A DNA stretch of 7,719 bases from Rhodospirillaceae bacterium (lineage in GTDB: Bacteria; Pseudomonadota; Alphaproteobacteria; UBA11136), in the NCBI GenBank assembly GCA_018663165.1, contig JABJES010000078.1:1-7719 (forward strand), written 5' to 3'. The notes under the pieces were generated by a model, which made no database searches, was not told where the DNA came from, and worked only from the letters and a program-made list of their open reading frames with translations. Below, in pieces: positions 5,575 through 7,719 of this stretch. Numbering within the stretch: position 1 is the stretch's first letter; the number at the start of each line of letters is the position of its first letter. A program made the translations under genes and the position numbers.

Positions 5575-6519
5575 ATGGATGAGCTTAATTTTGAAAAGGT
5601 GACGATTGTTCTGGCCGAACCCCACGGTCAGGTGCGAACAGGCCTGAAAAGCACTCTGGCGAGCCTTGGCATACGCAACGTCAAGGATGTCGAAAGGCTG
5701 TCCCAGGTGCGCCGTCTTGTCGAGGAGGGTGATCTTGATCTGCTTATTTCCGATATCGATCTTCCCGATGGTGATGTCTCCAGCCTTTTTTATGAAATTC
5801 GTCACCACAGTGTTGGCCTCAACCCTTTTGTCCCCATTATTGCCACTTCCTGGGCCTCAAGCGTTGACAATGTCCGCAGGGTAATCGATTCCGGTGCCGA
5901 CGACTTGCTCGTCAAACCGATCTCGACCGGGCAATTGATGGATCGTGTCAGGGCTCTGACCAATGCCCGTAAACCCTTCGTCGTGACGACGGATTATATC
6001 GGCCCTGATCGCCGTGGCCCGAACAGCTTGCAGAGAGGCGAAGATATTCCTCAGATTGAGGTGCCCAACACCTTGCAGCATCGGGCGACGGGCAAGGGGG
6101 ATATCGATCCGGTAGAATTTCAAAAGGCTATCGACACTGCCGTTGCCTCAATCAATGAACAGAAAATGGATCGTCACGCCAAGCAGATCGTTTATCTCGT
6201 TGAACGTATCCTGCCTGGCCCCAAGCGCGACATGTCTAAGGAAACCCTGCCGGAATTGATTAATCGTCTGCTTTACGTGACCGAGGATTTATCCCGCCGT
6301 ATGAAGGGAACCCGTTTTGGCCATATCGCCGAGCTCAGCAAATCCCTCTACAAGGTTGCCGAGAAAATCAAGGAAGCCAAGGGCAAGCCCAGTGCGAAAG
6401 ACGAAAAGCTGATGCCGCAACTCGCCCTGGCCATTCAAGCCTCCTTTAAGGAAGGAATGGATTCGGCCGGAATGGCCCAAGACATCTCCGATTCGATCGA
6501 AAAGGCAGGTAGCAGATAA
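5575..6519 (+). CDS. Response regulator: receiver domain with altered acidic pocket plus uncharacterised helical C-terminus
   Basis: This cytoplasmic protein of 314 residues begins with a CheY-like receiver domain at about 8-132. Phospho-acceptor Asp60 lies in LLISDIDLPDGD, with Thr91 in IIATS and Lys114 in LLVKPIS at the expected places. The normal acidic pair after strand beta1 is replaced by Glu15-Pro16 (VLAEPHGQVR), which may weaken Mg2+ binding and phosphorylation. A linker containing DYIGPDRRGP (140-149) follows. The C-terminal part, about 175-314, is charged and probably helical; no helix-turn-helix, GGDEF, EAL, HD or kinase motif was recognised, so the output is unknown and may be protein-protein contact. 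The ATG at 5575 is directly preceded by an in-frame TGA (5572-5574), so no longer start is possible; GGA at 5564-5566 is a modest ribosome binding site. The gene diverges from the sensor kinase, which lacks a receiver, making it a candidate partner by position only. An EEP-family gene follows after 60 bases. Confidence 0.9.
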   Translation: MDELNFEKVTIVLAEPHGQVRTGLKSTLASLGIRNVKDVERLSQVRRLVEEGDLDLLISDIDLPDGDVSSLFYEIRHHSVGLNPFVPIIATSWASSVDNVRRVIDSGADDLLVKPISTGQLMDRVRALTNARKPFVVTTDYIGPDRRGPNSLQRGEDIPQIEVPNTLQHRATGKGDIDPVEFQKAIDTAVASINEQKMDRHAKQIVYLVERILPGPKRDMSKETLPELINRLLYVTEDLSRRMKGTRFGHIAELSKSLYKVAEKIKEAKGKPSAKDEKLMPQLALAIQASFKEGMDSAGMAQDISDSIEKAGSR

Positions 6520-6579
6520 CGCCTCTGTTGGGTGGTTTTCGCCACGGTGTCGCTGGCCTGAACCCTGGGATCAACGCTG

Positions 6580-7596
6580 ATGCAAAAGCCCTTGCGTATC
6601 GCCACATTCAATCTGGAAAACCTCGACGATTGTCCGGGAAAATCGCCGTCGATTGACGACCGCATCGCCGTTCTCAGGCCGCAATTATTGCGACTTGAGG
6701 CCGATATTCTCTGTCTTCAGGAGGTTAACGCCCAGTCGAGTGCCAAAGGCCATGCCCGCGAAATGCGGGCGCTGGACAGATTGTTGAAAGGCACGCCCTA
6801 TGCCGGTTTTTATCGGGCCTTGACCCAAGGCCGTCATCATCCCGGCCCGGCGGACGTCCATAATCTTGTGATTCTCAGCCGCGCTCCGATCACCGCTCAT
6901 GGTCAGGTCTGGCATGATCTGGTGCCGCCGCCTCTCTATCGCCCGGTTACTGCCGCGCCTCCCGCAGAGGCGGAAACGCCCGTCGAATGGGATCGGCCCA
7001 TTCTGCATGCAGAAGTGCGTTTGGAAAATGAAGAGGGGAATCCTGGGCCAATTCTTCATGTCATCAATCTGCATCTGCGCGCGCCTTTGGCCAGTTTCAT
7101 CCCCGGTCAGAAGGTCGATGCCTTCACCTGGAAAAGCGTTTCCGCATGGGCCGAGGGTTTCTTTCTTGCTGCCATAAAGCGCAATGGTCAGGCACTTGAA
7201 GCGCGGATGCTTATCGACCGTCTTTTTGACCAAGACCCCAAAGCATTGGTGGTGGTGACCGGTGATTTTAATGCTGATATGCGTGAGGCGCCGATCCGCG
7301 CCATTCTCGGCGAAGAAGAAGATAGCGGGAACGGCGACTTGGCGGCCCGCAGCATGGTGGCGGTTGAGCGCAGCCTGCCCAAGCAGCAGCGTTTCTCAGT
7401 TCTCCATCATGGCCGCCAGGTAATGCTGGATCATATACTGGTCTCAAAGCAGTTAATGGGTTTCTACCGTCATGTGGAAATCCATAACGAGGCGCTGGAG
7501 GATGAATTGGTGGCTTTTGCCACGGTATCGCGCTCACCTGAATCTTTTCACGCTCCGGTGGTTGCCCAGTTCGATTTTGGCGGCAGTGCCGGGTAG
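6580..7596 (+). CDS. Endonuclease/exonuclease/phosphatase (EEP) superfamily protein
   Basis: The 338-residue protein has the EEP (DNase I/exonuclease III-like) metal-dependent phosphodiesterase layout: ATFNLEN with Asn11, CLQEVN with metal-binding Glu48, NLHLRAP with His165, TGDFNAD with Asp229 and Asn231, LDHILVS with Asp284-His285, and a terminal ESFHAPVVAQF with the catalytic-type His324. The usual SDH triplet at the last motif reads S-F-H here, so an acidic residue that helps bind metal in many members is a phenylalanine. No signal peptide or membrane segment is seen, so it is probably cytoplasmic. Substrate cannot be told from sequence: nucleic acid, phosphoinositide-like and nucleotide phosphodiesters are all used in this superfamily. 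The ATG at 6580 has GGGA at 6567-6570 nine bases upstream. It follows the response regulator by 60 bases with no clear terminator between them, so co-transcription is likely. Confidence 0.88.
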   Translation: MQKPLRIATFNLENLDDCPGKSPSIDDRIAVLRPQLLRLEADILCLQEVNAQSSAKGHAREMRALDRLLKGTPYAGFYRALTQGRHHPGPADVHNLVILSRAPITAHGQVWHDLVPPPLYRPVTAAPPAEAETPVEWDRPILHAEVRLENEEGNPGPILHVINLHLRAPLASFIPGQKVDAFTWKSVSAWAEGFFLAAIKRNGQALEARMLIDRLFDQDPKALVVVTGDFNADMREAPIRAILGEEEDSGNGDLAARSMVAVERSLPKQQRFSVLHHGRQVMLDHILVSKQLMGFYRHVEIHNEALEDELVAFATVSRSPESFHAPVVAQFDFGGSAG

Positions 7597-7719
7597 CGGG
7601 GTATTTAAAACGCACCTCTGGAGATCACTGTAAATTCACACGACTCCAAATATATGGTGTTTAATAAAGCCTGTAACCGATAAAAAATCAGAACATGTCC
7701 CCCGGACGCGACTTAATCC
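7597..7719. other. Downstream non-coding end of window
   Basis: These 123 bases after the EEP gene contain AT-rich stretches but no convincing hairpin followed by a T-run, no tRNA-like structure and no clear promoter pair. They probably carry the start of the next intergenic region. Confidence 0.5.

Noticed and set aside
6532..6546. Short GTGG/CCAC stem between the regulator and the EEP gene, considered as a terminator
   Set aside because: The stem is only four to five pairs and is not followed by a T-run, so it does not look like an intrinsic terminator.
7635..7663. TTCACA with TGTTTA 17 bases downstream as a promoter for a gene beyond the window
   Set aside because: The -10 match is poor and no downstream gene is visible to support it.

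Overview
The window looks like chromosomal DNA from an alphaproteobacterium, possibly near the Rhodospirillales. This is an inference from protein style: a PAS_7-like sensor domain in the kinase and an 'IGPDRR' linker in the response regulator. No RNA gene, mobile element or CRISPR array was seen. Coding density is high and composition is moderate in GC, except for one AT-rich intergenic region of about 440 bases.

Left part (1-2270, + strand): the C-terminal 205 codons of class II fumarase (FumC, cut by the window edge), then after a short gap a complete NAD-type malic enzyme. The close same-strand spacing suggests one operon. Together the two would convert fumarate to malate, then to pyruvate, CO2 and a reduced nicotinamide cofactor, which suits growth on C4 dicarboxylic acids.

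Middle (2282-5134, - strand): a large membrane sensor histidine kinase converging on the malic enzyme gene with only 11 bases between the stop codons. It has two tandem periplasmic solute-binding (SBP_bac_3) domains, one transmembrane helix, a PAS domain, and a complete HisKA/HATPase_c core. It has no receiver or HPt domain, so it needs a separate partner.

The divergent intergenic region (5135-5574) holds candidate promoters for both directions and several small RNA-like structures. The most notable is a hairpin that pairs exactly with a perfect Shine-Dalgarno sequence in front of a five-codon open frame, upstream of the next gene.

Right part (5575-7596, + strand): a response regulator with a receiver domain whose acidic pocket is altered, plus a C-terminal region of about 180 residues with no recognised output domain. 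It is followed 60 bases later by a protein of the endonuclease/exonuclease/phosphatase (EEP) superfamily. The divergent kinase and regulator could form a two-component pair, but the sequence alone cannot prove it. The last 123 bases hold nothing recognisable.

Most of the window is ordinary metabolism and signalling. The less usual material is the regulator's leader, its altered pocket and its unassigned C-terminus.
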